Of a stretch of DNA of 64,000 nt, positions 12,339 through 21,132 are shown piece by piece. The position numbers and the translations under genes are program-made. The DNA is taken from contig OX621263.1 of assembly GCA_951640165.1 (NCBI GenBank), positions 4,238,501 to 4,302,500 of the forward strand, given 5' to 3'. Each line of letters starts with the position of its first letter. Positions within the stretch are counted from its first letter, which is position 1. This DNA comes from Pseudoips prasinana (taxonomy: Eukaryota; Arthropoda; Insecta; Lepidoptera; Nolidae). The notes beneath the pieces were generated by a model, which was given only the letters and a program-made list of their open reading frames with translations, was not told the origin of the DNA and searched no databases.

Positions 12339-12600
12339 CTGTGTGGTTGTCGGCAAATAATGTCTCCATCCCATCCCATCCCTTGGGGGACGTAGAAGTC
12401 GTTCCGACGGAATATCTACCAGAGGATGGGCAGCAGCTTCCTTCTGTGTACTATGACCATCATACTGCGATCGCCAACCCGTCTGCCAAGCGTGGCGATT
12501 ATGGGACATCTCCAAACGATGGACACAACTACAATGTGGAAATATTTTGGGGAGGCCTTTGTCCAGCAATGGACGTCATTCAGCTGACATGATGATTATC
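12339..12600 (+). mobile_element. ACTGCTGTG-type short retroelement, diverged copy
   Basis: It carries the family's blocks in order: GCTGTGTGGTTGTCGGC, GACGTAGAAGTCG, ATATCTACCAGAGGATGGGC, GCGATCGCCAACCCGTCTGC and TTTGTCCAGCAATGGACGTC, ending near a GATGAT tail. The 3' end matches the tail of RTE-type LINEs elsewhere in the window, so mobilisation by such a LINE is likely. Confidence 0.7.
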
Positions 12601-12736
12601 TAATTAAAGCCAAATTGTGTAGTAGGGTATATTACAAAATTTCTGATTATTTGAGTGACAAAAGTGCTTCGGATTCAGTTGTTCTAAGTCAACACACAGA
12701 TAATATATAATTAATTTAAGTATATTTTATTTAAAA

Positions 12737-13060
12737 CTAGCTGTGCCCCGCGGTTTTACCCGCGTTAAACACTATAAAGTATCACAGCTCCTCCCATGTA
12801 GGTGATAGCGTGATAATATGTAGCCTATATGTTGACCCAACCTCTTAGTTAATATTCATGCAAAATTTGAAGTAAATCCATGCAGTACTTTTTGAGTTTA
12901 GCCCCGACATACATACAGACAAACAGATAAACAGACAAAAATTCTAAAAACTATATTTTTAGTTTCAATATCTATTGTAGAAAACACCCCAGGTATCCTT
13001 TTAAAAAAATATTCAATGTACAGTTTTGACTTTCCTACGATTTTATTATATGTATAGATA
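12737..13060 (-). mobile_element. Helitron-like element, second subfamily
   Basis: The minus-strand 3' end is AACGCGGGTAAAACCGCGG followed by GGCACAGCTAG, a GC-rich hairpin plus CTAG. Its interior (TTTGAAGTAAATCCATGCAG in plus-strand orientation) matches the plus-strand copy at 30869-31153. Confidence 0.7.
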
Positions 13061-13651
13061 AGTATTCCTATAGATTTTTCTGGCAATGTTTCTCAGTAGC
13101 GGCACGTCATGAACTGCACGGTAGGGTAAAAAAAAATGACAATTCCACATAAATGTAAAATTTTCATGATATAAATGAATTTTGTATTTGAATTGAATTT
13201 GAATATGATACACACAACGCAAAATAATCATGCAACCTGCAAAATACACACACAAATAGTAACAACCCATACGAAAATAAAGTAAAATCGAAGCATTATG
13301 TATGAAGAAACCAAAAATATTTTTCCATATTTCACAAATTGGTTCTGTTTCATTTGTTTAGTTTAATGAGTAGATAGTGCTGATTAAATTTCATTTACTA
13401 CATATTTACCTTATAAAATTAAGTAACAAATGCAAACTGGCCTTTAGTGATATTGAAATAAAGCTTATTTTGGAATTACATAAAGCAGTTGACAGTAGTT
13501 AGTGCACACCTTGAATGATTGCGATCTTTGCGCGGTGCCTTTGATGAGTTAGACACGTTGGCAAAATCATCATAATTTTTTTCTTATTTATTGATACGCT
13601 ATATTGTCTTCGGTGTCACCGATTTGTCTTTTTACTAGTTTAATCACACTA

Positions 13652-13844
13652 TCTTACTAATATTATAAATGCGAAAGTTTGTGAGTGTATGACTATGTGA
13701 GTGTGTATGTTTGTTACTTCTTCACGGCTAAACGGGTGGAGCGATTTTAATAAATTTTGGTATGGGGTTAGCTGACACCGTGGATTAACACATAGGCTAT
13801 AATTTATAAAGTTTAACGCGGGAAAAGCCGCGGGGCACAGCTAG
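13652..13844 (+). mobile_element. Helitron-like element, complete copy
   Basis: It begins TCTTACTAATATTATAAATG and ends with the hairpin CGCGGG-AAAAG-CCGCGG, then GGCACAGCTAG, followed by T. A 5' TC, a 3' hairpin and CTAG with A/T target are the Helitron signature. It lies in canopy intron 4. Confidence 0.8.
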
Positions 13845-13856
13845 TTAAAAATATTA

Positions 13857-13993
13857 TACAGACGCCAGCACATCAAACCACCCCAATCTGACAAATTTCT
13901 GTAATAGATTTCAACTTTATTACAAAAGCATAAGGTTCATTTCAATTGGGGAAATTTGACAGTTTGATGTAGCTTGATGTGCTGGCGTCTGTA
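13857..13993. mobile_element. CAGACGCC MITE, copy 1
   Basis: About 133 bp between TA dinucleotides, with long imperfect terminal inverted repeats (CAGACGCCAGCACATCAAA ... GATGTGCTGGCGTCTG). Nearly the whole element folds back. Other copies: 18905-19040, 24423-24575, 61788-61926. Confidence 0.9.
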
Positions 13994-14133
13994 CATGCCT
14001 TTTCTTTAGTAAGAATTAAGTTACATGAATGTTTGTGTGCAATAAAGAATATCGTATATGTTATATGAGGCGAAAGGCTAGTCCTTTCATAAGTATATAC
14101 GTAATTTAATTTAATGTTTACCGTATGTTTTAG

Positions 14134-14226
14134 TGTGAGCGCATGTTTGAAGAGAACGAAGATGAAATTACGTCGCTGTACAAGGAGAGACCTGATGACG
14201 ACATCATGCCTGATGCGGAACAGGAA
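14134..14226 (+). CDS. sel: Canopy/seele-like protein, exon 5
   Basis: Bounded by TTTTAG and GTAAGT; 31 codons, starting CERMFEENEDEITSLYK. It carries the fourth conserved cysteine (C138) and an acidic stretch (RPDDDIMPDAEQE). Confidence 0.92.
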
Positions 14227-14360
14227 GTAAGTTCAGTTTTTATATATTTTAATTAGTATAAAAACATGATCAATACAACCGGAAAGGGGAGACCTCGTCG
14301 AACATTCTTTGACCAAGTCTGAGATATATAGTACAGGCTCTGCCTAGTTTGGGATCAAAT

Positions 14361-14608
14361 AATTAATATCCTGGGACAATATTTACACACAGCCATCTGA
14401 TGTCAAACTAAGTAGTTTGGAAACAAGATAACTGATATACTACATATAATACTTTTCTTTTGTAAATACATACTTATATAGATAGTTACATCCAGACTCA
14501 GGACAAATAGACATGTTCATGCACACAAATATCTGTCGTGGGTGGAAATCGAACCCACGACCTGCGGCGTGAAAAGCTAGCATTTACCAACCACGCTAAC
14601 AGGCCCAT
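14361..14608 (-). mobile_element. tRNA-headed SINE (family 1), near full length
   Basis: Read on the minus strand: GTTAGCGTGGTTGGTAAATG (A-box side), GTCGTGGGTTCGATTTCCAC (B box), the TATATAAGTATG body and a 3' ATTAATT tail. It lies in canopy intron 5. Confidence 0.85.
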
Positions 14609-14889
14609 ATATAATATATTATATATTATACCATTGGTCGATTAAGGGTTAAAAAAAAACGTCTATTCACCAACAAACACATTTTTTTTATTTATTCATG
14701 ACTAATCCCTCCCTCTTACCCACCACTGCAACTCCTGTAAGCCAGGATCAACAGTGGCACACAATGAAATGACACTGAGAGCTGAGGCTCAGGCATGTCC
14801 CGGGGAATCGCGACAACTGTCTTGGATCGAACGAATTTAATCAGAAAGAAACAAGGAGGAGTTAGAAAATGAATAGTTCCACTTCCCTC

Positions 14890-15270
14890 CAGAGCACAGT
14901 GGGAGACAGAATGATGTAAAAAGGCTCTAGCTTCATAACGAGAAAACTACTTACTTATCGCATCGGCAGTGGTTACCCTTGTGTCAGAGTTGTTCAAGCC
15001 GCCCAATAGGTCTCTGACATGGCTTAACGACTGTTGCCTAATGCCTACAACCTGGACCGACAACTTAACGTGCCCTCCGAAGCACGGAGACGCTCTAAAA
15101 TTAAACCACTTTGGCGGTCACCCATCTATGGACTGACCGCGAGCCTCGTTGCTTAACCTCGCCAATCACTTACAGACCGGTGAGATCAGCTGGCTATGAG
15201 CGCCTCGAGAGAATTGCAACTAGAGGAGTCATCAATTTTAAGGGTCCTAAGTGAGCTGTTATATTTGATA
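14890..15270 (+). repeat. Dispersed repeat copy interrupted by a 5S-type SINE
   Basis: GGGAGACAGAATGATGT (14899 on) and TCAATTTTAAGGGTCCTAAG followed by TGAGCTGTTATATTTGAT (15231-15266) recur in the same order at 15641-16190. Between these two parts sits the 5S-headed SINE. Here the GTCCTAAGTG site is unoccupied. Confidence 0.65.
14947..15199 (-). mobile_element. 5S-rRNA-headed SINE, copy on minus strand
   Basis: Reverse complement contains GGCGAGGTTAAGCAACGAGG, CGGTCAGTCCATAGATGGGT and GACCGCC. These align with the 3' half of animal 5S rRNA (TTAAGCA...TAGATGGG.GACCGC), which includes its internal control region. The tail has CAGAG..TTGAACAACTCTGAC and GATAAGTAAGTA. It lies in canopy intron 5. 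Confidence 0.8.
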
Positions 15271-15466
15271 CCAAAAATAAATATAAAATAAAGCTATAAC
15301 TATAAATTTTGATAATTAAACTTCATCATAATCTCTTTGACAATAACTTAATACAAGCTAGCTAAATATCATTGCTATTTTAAAATAAATTTTATAAATG
15401 TTTTCATACAATCCGTGTACCTAAACATCTATATGTAACTAGAAATAATAATGTATGCTTAATTAT

Positions 15467-15640
15467 GACTGCACGTGTGGCGCAGCGGCTAAGACAGTCG
15501 CCTCGCCGCTTCGTGTCACGGGTTCGAGTCCCGCGCCGTACAGTTTGGATGTTATTTGTGTCCGTCTATTATATGTTTATAAAGTACCCCGCGACACAGC
15601 GATTACATTGCCAAATGCGGGTGTTGTCTTAAAAAAAAGC
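15467..15640 (+). mobile_element. tRNA-headed SINE (family 2), copy 1
   Basis: A box TGGCGCAGCGGCTAAGA and B box GGGTTCGAGTCCC lie within a tRNA-like head ending CGCGCCGTACA. A body follows with CGTCTATTATATGTTTATAA and GCGGGTGTTGTCTT, then an A-rich tail. It is not a tRNA gene: the anticodon-arm region is not cloverleaf-perfect and the body is shared with the copies at 41.8, 42.1 and 58.3 kb. Confidence 0.85.
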
Positions 15641-16190
15641 GGGAGACATAATGATATATCGGGGCTGAGGCCTCATAAAAGAGAAGTCAGCTGCTAAAGC
15701 ACTGAGGATCAATTTTAAGCGTCCTTAGGCGATTCGCACACTGCACCGCATCATGCTGCGTAGCGCGGAAGTGCGTGTTCTTACGTTGTTTGTAAGTATC
15801 TGTGTTTGTATACAAAACACGCGTAGTGTAAAACACAGAAAGCGCATTCACGCGCAGTGTTGCAGATCACGCGTCTCCATGCGGAGCAACATGCAATCCC
15901 GCGCGTGGATGCGGGGAGAGACGCAACGTATGGCACACCGACCCGGCATTGCCGTGCGTGATTTTGGAAGGGCTTGACATGTATTTGACACCACAGCCAA
16001 TAGCATTGAATGAAATGAGTCAAAGCCGCCCTGAATCCGCAAAATGCGACATCGCGCGTGAGTCCGTAAAAAACCCGCACGATGATGCATATCTGCACTC
16101 CCGCAAGTACGCGCGTGGATTCGTCAACATACCACATGCAGCGTGCTGCGTGGCAGTGCGTTCATCGCCTAAGTGAGCTGTTATATTTGA
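15641..16190 (+). repeat. Dispersed repeat copy interrupted by a GC-rich MITE
   Basis: GGGAGACATAATGATAT, then GATCAATTTTAAGCGTCC (15709-15724), then TAAGTGAGCTGTTATATTTG after 16169, make a second copy of the repeat at 14890-15270. The MITE at 15728-16169 sits in the site that is empty in the first copy. Confidence 0.75.
15728..16169. mobile_element. GC-rich TIR MITE (TA/TWA target)
   Basis: Ends GGCGATTCGC ... GCGTTCATCGCC, with imperfect inverted repeats running inwards (CACTGCACCGCATCATGCTG on the left, matched by CAGCGTGCTGCGTGGCAGTG on the right). It is much richer in CpG than its surroundings. The flanking TTA/TAA is compatible with a 2-3 bp target duplication, perhaps PIF/Harbinger-like. 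It lies in canopy intron 5, ending about 70 bp before exon 6. Confidence 0.75.
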
Positions 16191-16241
16191 TTCCAATAGT
16201 AGTAAGGTAAAACGCTTAATATATCTTCTTTCCTTTTGCAG

Positions 16242-16337
16242 ATTTGCTTCAAACACGCTGGATACTGTGAAGATTGGATGTTGCCCACAGAGGAAGACAC
16301 CACGTGGACTCCTGAGATGGAAGCAGAATATGTTAAG
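16242..16337 (+). CDS. sel: Canopy/seele-like protein, exon 6
   Basis: Bounded by CTTTTGCAG and GTAAGA; 32 codons. It contains ICFKHAGYCEDW, the last cysteine pair (C170, C177). It ends in phase 0, so any of the downstream last exons beginning in phase 0 can be joined. Confidence 0.93.
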
Positions 16338-16456
16338 GTAAGACCACAGCTAGATAACATCAATATCCTTAAACAAATATCGACTCTGGTTACGGAGTAA
16401 TAGAGTTCAATTTTGCAATCGTGCTGGTGATGGCCTTTAATCCTACTTATGATACT

Positions 16457-16633
16457 TCATACTAATATTATAAAGGCGAAAGTTTGTGAGTGTGTATGTT
16501 TGTTACTTCTTCATGTCTAAACAGCTAGAACCATTTCAATAAAATTTGGTATGGAGTTAGCTGGCACCGTGGATTACGAATAGGCTATAATTTATAAAGT
16601 TTAACGCGGGTAAAACCGCGGGGCACAGATAGT
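16457..16633 (+). mobile_element. Helitron-like element
   Basis: CATACTAATATTATAAAGGC to CGCGGGTAAAACCGCGGGG, then CACAGATAG; the CTAG is mutated to ATAG. It lies in canopy intron 6. Confidence 0.75.
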
Positions 16634-17197
16634 ATTAAAAATGCGAAAGTTTGTGAGTGGATGTATGGATGTTTGTTACTCTTTCACAAAAAAAAAACTA
16701 CCGAACGGATTTTGATGAATCTTTATAGTAATATAGTTTATACAAAATTTAACTTAATTAACGCACATCCTGAAAATAGTTTCTTCAGAATCGTTTACTG
16801 AATCGATTTAGATCATTTTTAATATAGGTATTTTTTTTTCAAAATAATTGATACTACGGAAATTATTATCATATTAACCCTATACAGTCAAAATAAATTG
16901 AAATGGACCGTAAGTCAAATAATAAGACTTTTAAAATTGCAGTTTTATTTGTATTCATACAAATTCCATCTTTAAATACAAAATAAAAAAAAAAACTATT
17001 CCAAGAAACTAATTTAGTAAATAACAATGCATATATATGTTAAATAAAAAATTCAGTGTATGTATTATGATTACAACATAATATTCTAATTGGGGTGTCT
17101 GAGGGTGTGCGTTAATTACGTTACCTGTTGTATATCCGAATAACACGTGGGCTATTTATAAAGTTTAACGCAAGTAGAACCGCGGGGGTACAGCTAG
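16634..17197 (+). mobile_element. Helitron-like element split by a MITE
   Basis: The left part (ATGCGAAAGTTTGTGAGTGG ... ATAGTTTATA) and the right part (TATATCCGAATAACACGTGG ... GTACAGCTAG) together make one Helitron-like copy. The missing middle is accounted for by the MITE at 16743-17130. Confidence 0.75.
16743..17130. mobile_element. CAACATGTAACG MITE, copy 1
   Basis: Terminal repeats CAAAATTTAACTTAATTAAC and, in reverse complement, CAACAGGTAACGTAATTAAC. Flanked by TATA on both sides (16739-16742 and 17131-17134). A second, highly similar copy in the same orientation lies at 30035-30430. Confidence 0.85.
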
Positions 17198-17375
17198 TTC
17201 TATATACATGGCTATGGTAAGAGCGCTCTTTATCTGTCCCAGTCGATAAAATAATATAGATCGTTGGCTGAGTCGATGTACTTATGGGTTCGCATCAAAA
17301 TGCCGAGAGCGTCAAGCCTGGTAAATCCCTGAGTGGCACTTTACCTTAAGAAACGAAACTAAAATATATTTATTA

Positions 17376-17534
17376 CTAGCTATGCCCGTGGTTTTATCTG
17401 CGTTAAACTTTATAAATTATAGCCTATGTGTTAATCTAGGGTGTCAGCTAAATCCATACCAAATTTTATACACGCTATAAACTAAAAACATACACACTCA
17501 CAAACTTTTTCGCCTTTATAATATTAGTGTGATA
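17376..17534 (-). mobile_element. Helitron-like element
   Basis: The minus-strand 3' terminus CTAG is at 17379-17376 and the 5' end is in ACACTAATATTATAAAGGCG. It ends about 90 bp before the degenerate exon. Confidence 0.7.
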
Positions 17535-17624
17535 TGGTTTATTGACCAATTTCAAAGATTTATCTCTTTTAAACGACTCCTTGCATTTGATGCAGTGTCC
17601 ATTTGTTTTGCTTTTTCGAAACAG

Positions 17625-17669
17625 GATTTTGGCCCCAAACCTTATGGCTTTGACAAAAATGAAAATTGA
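17625..17669 (+). pseudogene. Degenerate third copy of the canopy last exon
   Basis: After CGAAACAG the frame reads DFGPKPYGFDKNEN and stops. The GPxPYGF core and the pyrimidine-rich tract before it (GTCCATTTGTTTTGCTTTT) resemble the intact copy 260 bp downstream. The ER-retrieval tetrapeptide is absent, so it is probably a decayed tandem duplicate. If spliced, it would give a short protein without xDEL that could be secreted. Confidence 0.65.
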
Positions 17670-17885
17670 GAGCATGCTTGTAGCATTTCTACTATGGGAT
17701 GAACCGTCGTACTTGTGGCTTCCAATTAGAAGTGCCGAGTGCGACAGCCCTGGTAGTACTATTTCTCAAGTTGTCTAGAAAACGTGATGGTTCATCTTAT
17801 CAAGGATGTCTAACATTTTTTTTTATCTTAAGTTAAACTTTATATTGGATACATTGTTTATTTGTTTTGTTTTTGTTCTGAACAG

Positions 17886-17963
17886 ATAGTTGGCCCCGAC
17901 CCTTATGGCTTCGGTTTGCCCCCGCAACAGAAAGATCTGCCGCCATTAAACGACGAGCTATAA
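17886..17963 (+). CDS. sel: Canopy last exon, alternative A (C-terminus NDEL)
   Basis: Acceptor TTCTGAACAG is followed by IVGPDPYGFGLPPQQKDLPP and LNDEL-stop. It joins exon 6 in phase 0. NDEL belongs to the xDEL class of C-terminal ER-retrieval signals. The core GPDPYGFG(L/M)PP is shared with the exon at 20299, so the two are tandem duplicates. Because each has its own stop, their use would be mutually exclusive and would depend on choice of 3' end. An AATAAA lies downstream near 18524. Which exon is used, and where, cannot be told from sequence. Confidence 0.8.
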   Translation: MVGPDPYGFGLPPQQKDLPPLNDEL

Positions 17964-18009
17964 ACGTAACATTCTGCATACTAGAATATATATCTTGAAT
18001 GTTACTCCT

Positions 18010-18090
18010 AATGGCACCAGAAACTGTCAAAGAATTCCGATAGGCGGCGCTATACATTACCGGTTACGTCAATATTAATGATTTACGTCT
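18010..18090. repeat. Left arm of a spaced inverted repeat
   Basis: GGCACCAGAAACT ... GCGCTATACATTACCGGTTA and CGTCAATA are matched in reverse complement at about 19215-19300 (TATTGACGTAACCGG ... GGTTCCAGAAACT). The arms are imperfect and enclose a 5S-type SINE and a MITE. They may be the ends of a larger decayed element. Confidence 0.5.
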
Positions 18091-18176
18091 AATGGTGTTG
18101 AAATACTGATAAAAGTACTAATTTCAATTTAATGGCATTGCACATTGCCCTAGTTTCTATGCAATATATAGGCGCT

Positions 18177-18432
18177 CATAGCCAGATGCTCCCACCGGTC
18201 CGTAAGCGATCGGCGAGGTTAAGCAACTAGGCTCACGGTCAGTCCATAGATGGGTGACCGCCAAAGTGGTTTAATATTTGAGCGTCTCCGTGCTTCGGAG
18301 GGCACGTTAAGCTGTCGGTCCCGGTTGTAGTCGTTAGACAACAGTCGTTAAGCCATGTCAGAGGCCTGATGGGCGGCTTGAACAACTCTGACACCAGGGT
18401 AACCACTGCCCATATGATAAGTAAGTAGTAAG
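18177..18432 (+). mobile_element. 5S-rRNA-headed SINE
   Basis: CATAGCCAGATGCTCCCACC, GCGATCGGCGAGGTTAAGCA, AGTCCATAGATGGGTGACCG (5S-like), a body with GGCACGTTAAGCTGTCGGTC, and the end GATAAGTAAGTA. It lies between canopy exons A and B. Confidence 0.85.
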
Positions 18433-18904
18433 TTATGTAAATGGATGGTATAATATAATGAAATATAGTACAGGGCATACCAAAATTACATATACCTAGA
18501 TGTCAATTTAATATAACATTATAATAAATAAATAAATAGGTTAATATAAAAATATAACTAGATTTATCTAATAAATTACTAAAAACATGTTTTTATAAAT
18601 AGAAAACATCCGCCAATCGAGATAGGGAGCCGGTTGCTACACAGGCGGACTGGACGAGACTGCGACGTACAAAAATATCAGTCAAGCAACCTGGGATAGT
18701 CCAATATGTCCAGTCCAGATGGCCAATGTTTCTATACACTCAATGAGTTCCTAAGTTGCAAGACAAACTACATTATTGTATTGTGTAATTTTTTTAATTG
18801 TCATAATAAATTTTTTTATAATAATATAACATGTGTAATAGTACCGAAGTCCCTTAATAAGCGCATGCCCACTTAGTTTAGATGTCGGAATCTACAGAAC
18901 AATG

Positions 18905-19040
18905 TACAGACGCCAGCACATCCATCTACAACAATCTGTCAAATTTCTTTTATTTTTCAACGTTATCACATAAGCATAAGGTTCACTTTCAATTGGTGGA
19001 ATTTGACAGATTGGGGTAGCTTGATGTGCTGTCGTCTGTA
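18905..19040. mobile_element. CAGACGCC MITE, copy 2
   Basis: TACAGACGCCAGCACATCC to GATGTGCTGTCGTCTGTA; same interior (CATAAGGTTCACTTTCAATT) as the other copies. Confidence 0.85.
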
Positions 19041-19214
19041 CCTACCATCTTTGTGGCCATATCTGAAGCAAACAAAGATCTTCTATTCTAATCATGTGGA
19101 ATCTGGCATATAGCACTAGGCCAGAATGCTTGACTAAGGCCTATGCCCTCTAACTGTGTGACGAGGCTCTTGCTTGAGACAGTAATGGATTGCCTCATCA
19201 TTTGATATTTGACA

Positions 19215-19300
19215 CCGGTCATTCTTATTGACGTAACCGGCATTGTATAGCGACGCGTAGCGGAAAAAATTGGCGGTTCCAGAAACTATTGAGCACTGAC
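19215..19300. repeat. Right arm of a spaced inverted repeat
   Basis: Partner of 18010-18090; see there. Confidence 0.5.
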
Positions 19301-19756
19301 ATGTATTTTAGTAATATGAGGCACTCTTTCATTGATTTCACTTGTAACTAACTAACTATGTAAACAAATGTAATCTACAGCTAATCAAATTTAAAATTTT
19401 CAGGCATTTTAAAATGAGTGGTATATATTTAAGTGTGGGTGGGAATCGTGAACCGCTCCGCTACCGCACCATGGTGCTCAGACTCCAAGAATTTATACAA
19501 TCCATTCCATATTTCTTAAGGCAATTAAGACGCTTTTAATGCCATCTACCGAAACCTACACGGCTAACAACGGCTGGAATGCCAACACTTAGCTCGGACT
19601 ATTGCCAACAGATGGCGCTTTAAATTATTCATTTATGAATACTTTTTATATCATAAGTTTTATTATTAACTATGATATCATTTTTATTTTCGGCATTTCA
19701 AACATTCTTTACTGAATACAAGTTTCAGACATTTAAAAATGGTATTATAGGTAATT

Positions 19757-19860
19757 ATTATTATATTATTTCCTGGCACATTATTCACACACGGCCATCT
19801 GATCCCAAACTAAGCAGAGCTTGTCCTATGGAAACCAGATAACTGATATACTACATATAC
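19757..19860 (-). mobile_element. tRNA-headed SINE (family 1), 3' half
   Basis: Reverse complement gives GTATATCAGTTATCTGGTTT, AAGCTCTGCTTAGTTTGGGA and CAGATGGCCGTGTGTGAATA, with an ATAATAATAAT tail. It abuts a plus-strand copy, making an inverted pair. Confidence 0.8.
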
Positions 19861-20138
19861 CCGGTCGGTTGGCGTGGTTAAATATAATCCAATATCTATA
19901 TGATGATGATAGTTTAGATACTTCTCTTTCACGCCGCAGGTCGTGGGTACGATTCCCACCCAGGACAAATATTTGTGTGCATGAACATGTCTCTATGTCC
20001 TGAGTCTGGGTGTAGTTAACTATATAAGTATGTATTTACAGAAGAAAAGTAGTATATCAGTTATCTAGTTTCCTTAGGACAAGCTCTGCTTAGTTTGGGA
20101 TCAGATGTCCGTGTCTACATAATGTTCCAAGATAATAT
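19861..20138 (+). mobile_element. tRNA-headed SINE (family 1)
   Basis: GTTGGCGTGGTTAAATA, CGCAGGTCGTGGGTACGATT (B box with one change), the full body and AGATAATATT end. About 40 bp are inserted between the A and B boxes. It ends about 160 bp before exon B of canopy. Confidence 0.8.
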
Positions 20139-20298
20139 TTGTTCTCCAAATTATAGTTGGGAAATACATATACTCGCACACATGACTAGTCTCCTTTATA
20201 CCGTAAGACTGGCAACCATTGGCAAAAATTTGCCATGATATTTTCTTTACATGCCGTGCTATATAAGAAGTTCCTAATTATGTCTTATTGTATTACAG

Positions 20299-20427
20299 AT
20301 CCACGGTCCGGACCCGTACGGTTTCGGCATGCCTCCCGCCCAAACCCAGATGCCTGAAGTGGATGAATTCGATGACTTTGATCAGCAAGCCGACGAGTTC
20401 GACGCAGAGCCCAAGGACGAGCTTTAA
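20299..20427 (+). CDS. sel: Canopy last exon, alternative B (acidic tail, KDEL)
   Basis: Acceptor GTATTACAG is followed by IHGPDPYGFGMPPAQTQMPE, an acidic stretch (EVDEFDDFDQQADEFDAE) and KDEL-stop. It has 42 residues against 25 for alternative A. About half of the last 23 residues are Asp/Glu, as in the low-affinity calcium-binding tails of several ER-lumenal chaperones. Between exons A and B lie a 5S-headed SINE, a TIR MITE and an inverted SINE pair. The 3' UTR probably includes the minisatellite that starts about 40 bp after the stop. Confidence 0.88.
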   Translation: MHGPDPYGFGMPPAQTQMPEVDEFDDFDQQADEFDAEPKDEL

Positions 20428-20465
20428 GTTGTATAATCTTACCGTCTAGCCGTACCCCATAAGTT

Positions 20466-21132
20466 AAAATCTCGCGATACAACCACTAAAATCCCGCTGT
20501 GGAGCCGCAAAAGTCTTGCGATACAACCACTAAAATCCCGCGATACAATCACAAAAGTCATGCGATACAATCACTAAAATCCCGCGGTAGAGCCGCAAAA
20601 GTCATGTGATATAACCACTAAAATCCCGCGATCTAATCACGAAAGTCATGCGATACAACCATTAAAATCCCGCGGTAGAGTCGCAAAAGTCATGTGATAT
20701 ACCCACTAAAATCCCGCGATCTAATCACAAAAGTCATGCAAAACAACCACTTAAATCCCGCGGTAGAGTCGCAAAAGTCATGTGATATAACCACTAAAAT
20801 CCCGCGATCTAATCACGAAAGTCATGCGAAACAACCACTTAAATCCCGCGGTAGAGTCGCAAAAGTCATGTGATATAACCACTTAAATCCCGCGATCTAA
20901 TCACGAAAGTCATGCGATACAACCACTAAAATCCCGCGGTAGAGTCGCTAAAGTCATGTGATATAACCACAAAAATCCCGCGATCTAATCACGAAAGTCA
21001 TGCGATACAGCCACTAAAATCCCGCGGTAGAGTCGCAAAAGTCATGTGATATAACCACTAAAATCCCGCGATCTAATCACAAAAGTCACGCGATACAACC
21101 ACTAAAATCCCGCGGTAATGTCATTAAAATCG
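20466..21132 (+). repeat. 22-bp minisatellite with 88-bp higher-order unit
   Basis: Four 22-bp monomers alternate: GCGATACAACCACTAAAATC.., GCGGTAGAGTCGCAAAAGTC.., GTGATATAACCACTAAAATC.. and GCGATCTAATCACGAAAGTC.. . This gives an 88-bp unit repeated about six to seven times, with more irregular monomers at the left edge. It starts about 40 bp after the KDEL stop codon, so it is probably transcribed in the 3' UTR. Confidence 0.9.

Noticed and set aside
15467..15545. tRNA gene (clear A and B boxes)
   Set aside because: The head is followed by a body and A-rich tail repeated at 41.8, 42.1 and 58.3 kb, so it is a SINE promoter. The same holds for the tRNA-like heads at 39.1, 39.8, 56.4 and 63.3 kb.
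18180..18420. 5S rRNA gene
   Set aside because: Only the 3' half of 5S is matched and the sequence continues into a shared SINE body; copies are dispersed, not tandem.
18239..18478. 79-codon minus frame with a near-identical 101-codon partner at 63540
   Set aside because: The similarity is that of the 5S-headed SINE copies read on the opposite strand, not of genes.
20466..21132. CRISPR-like array
   Set aside because: The units are contiguous 22-bp monomers without unique spacers, in a eukaryotic 3' UTR position; it is a minisatellite.
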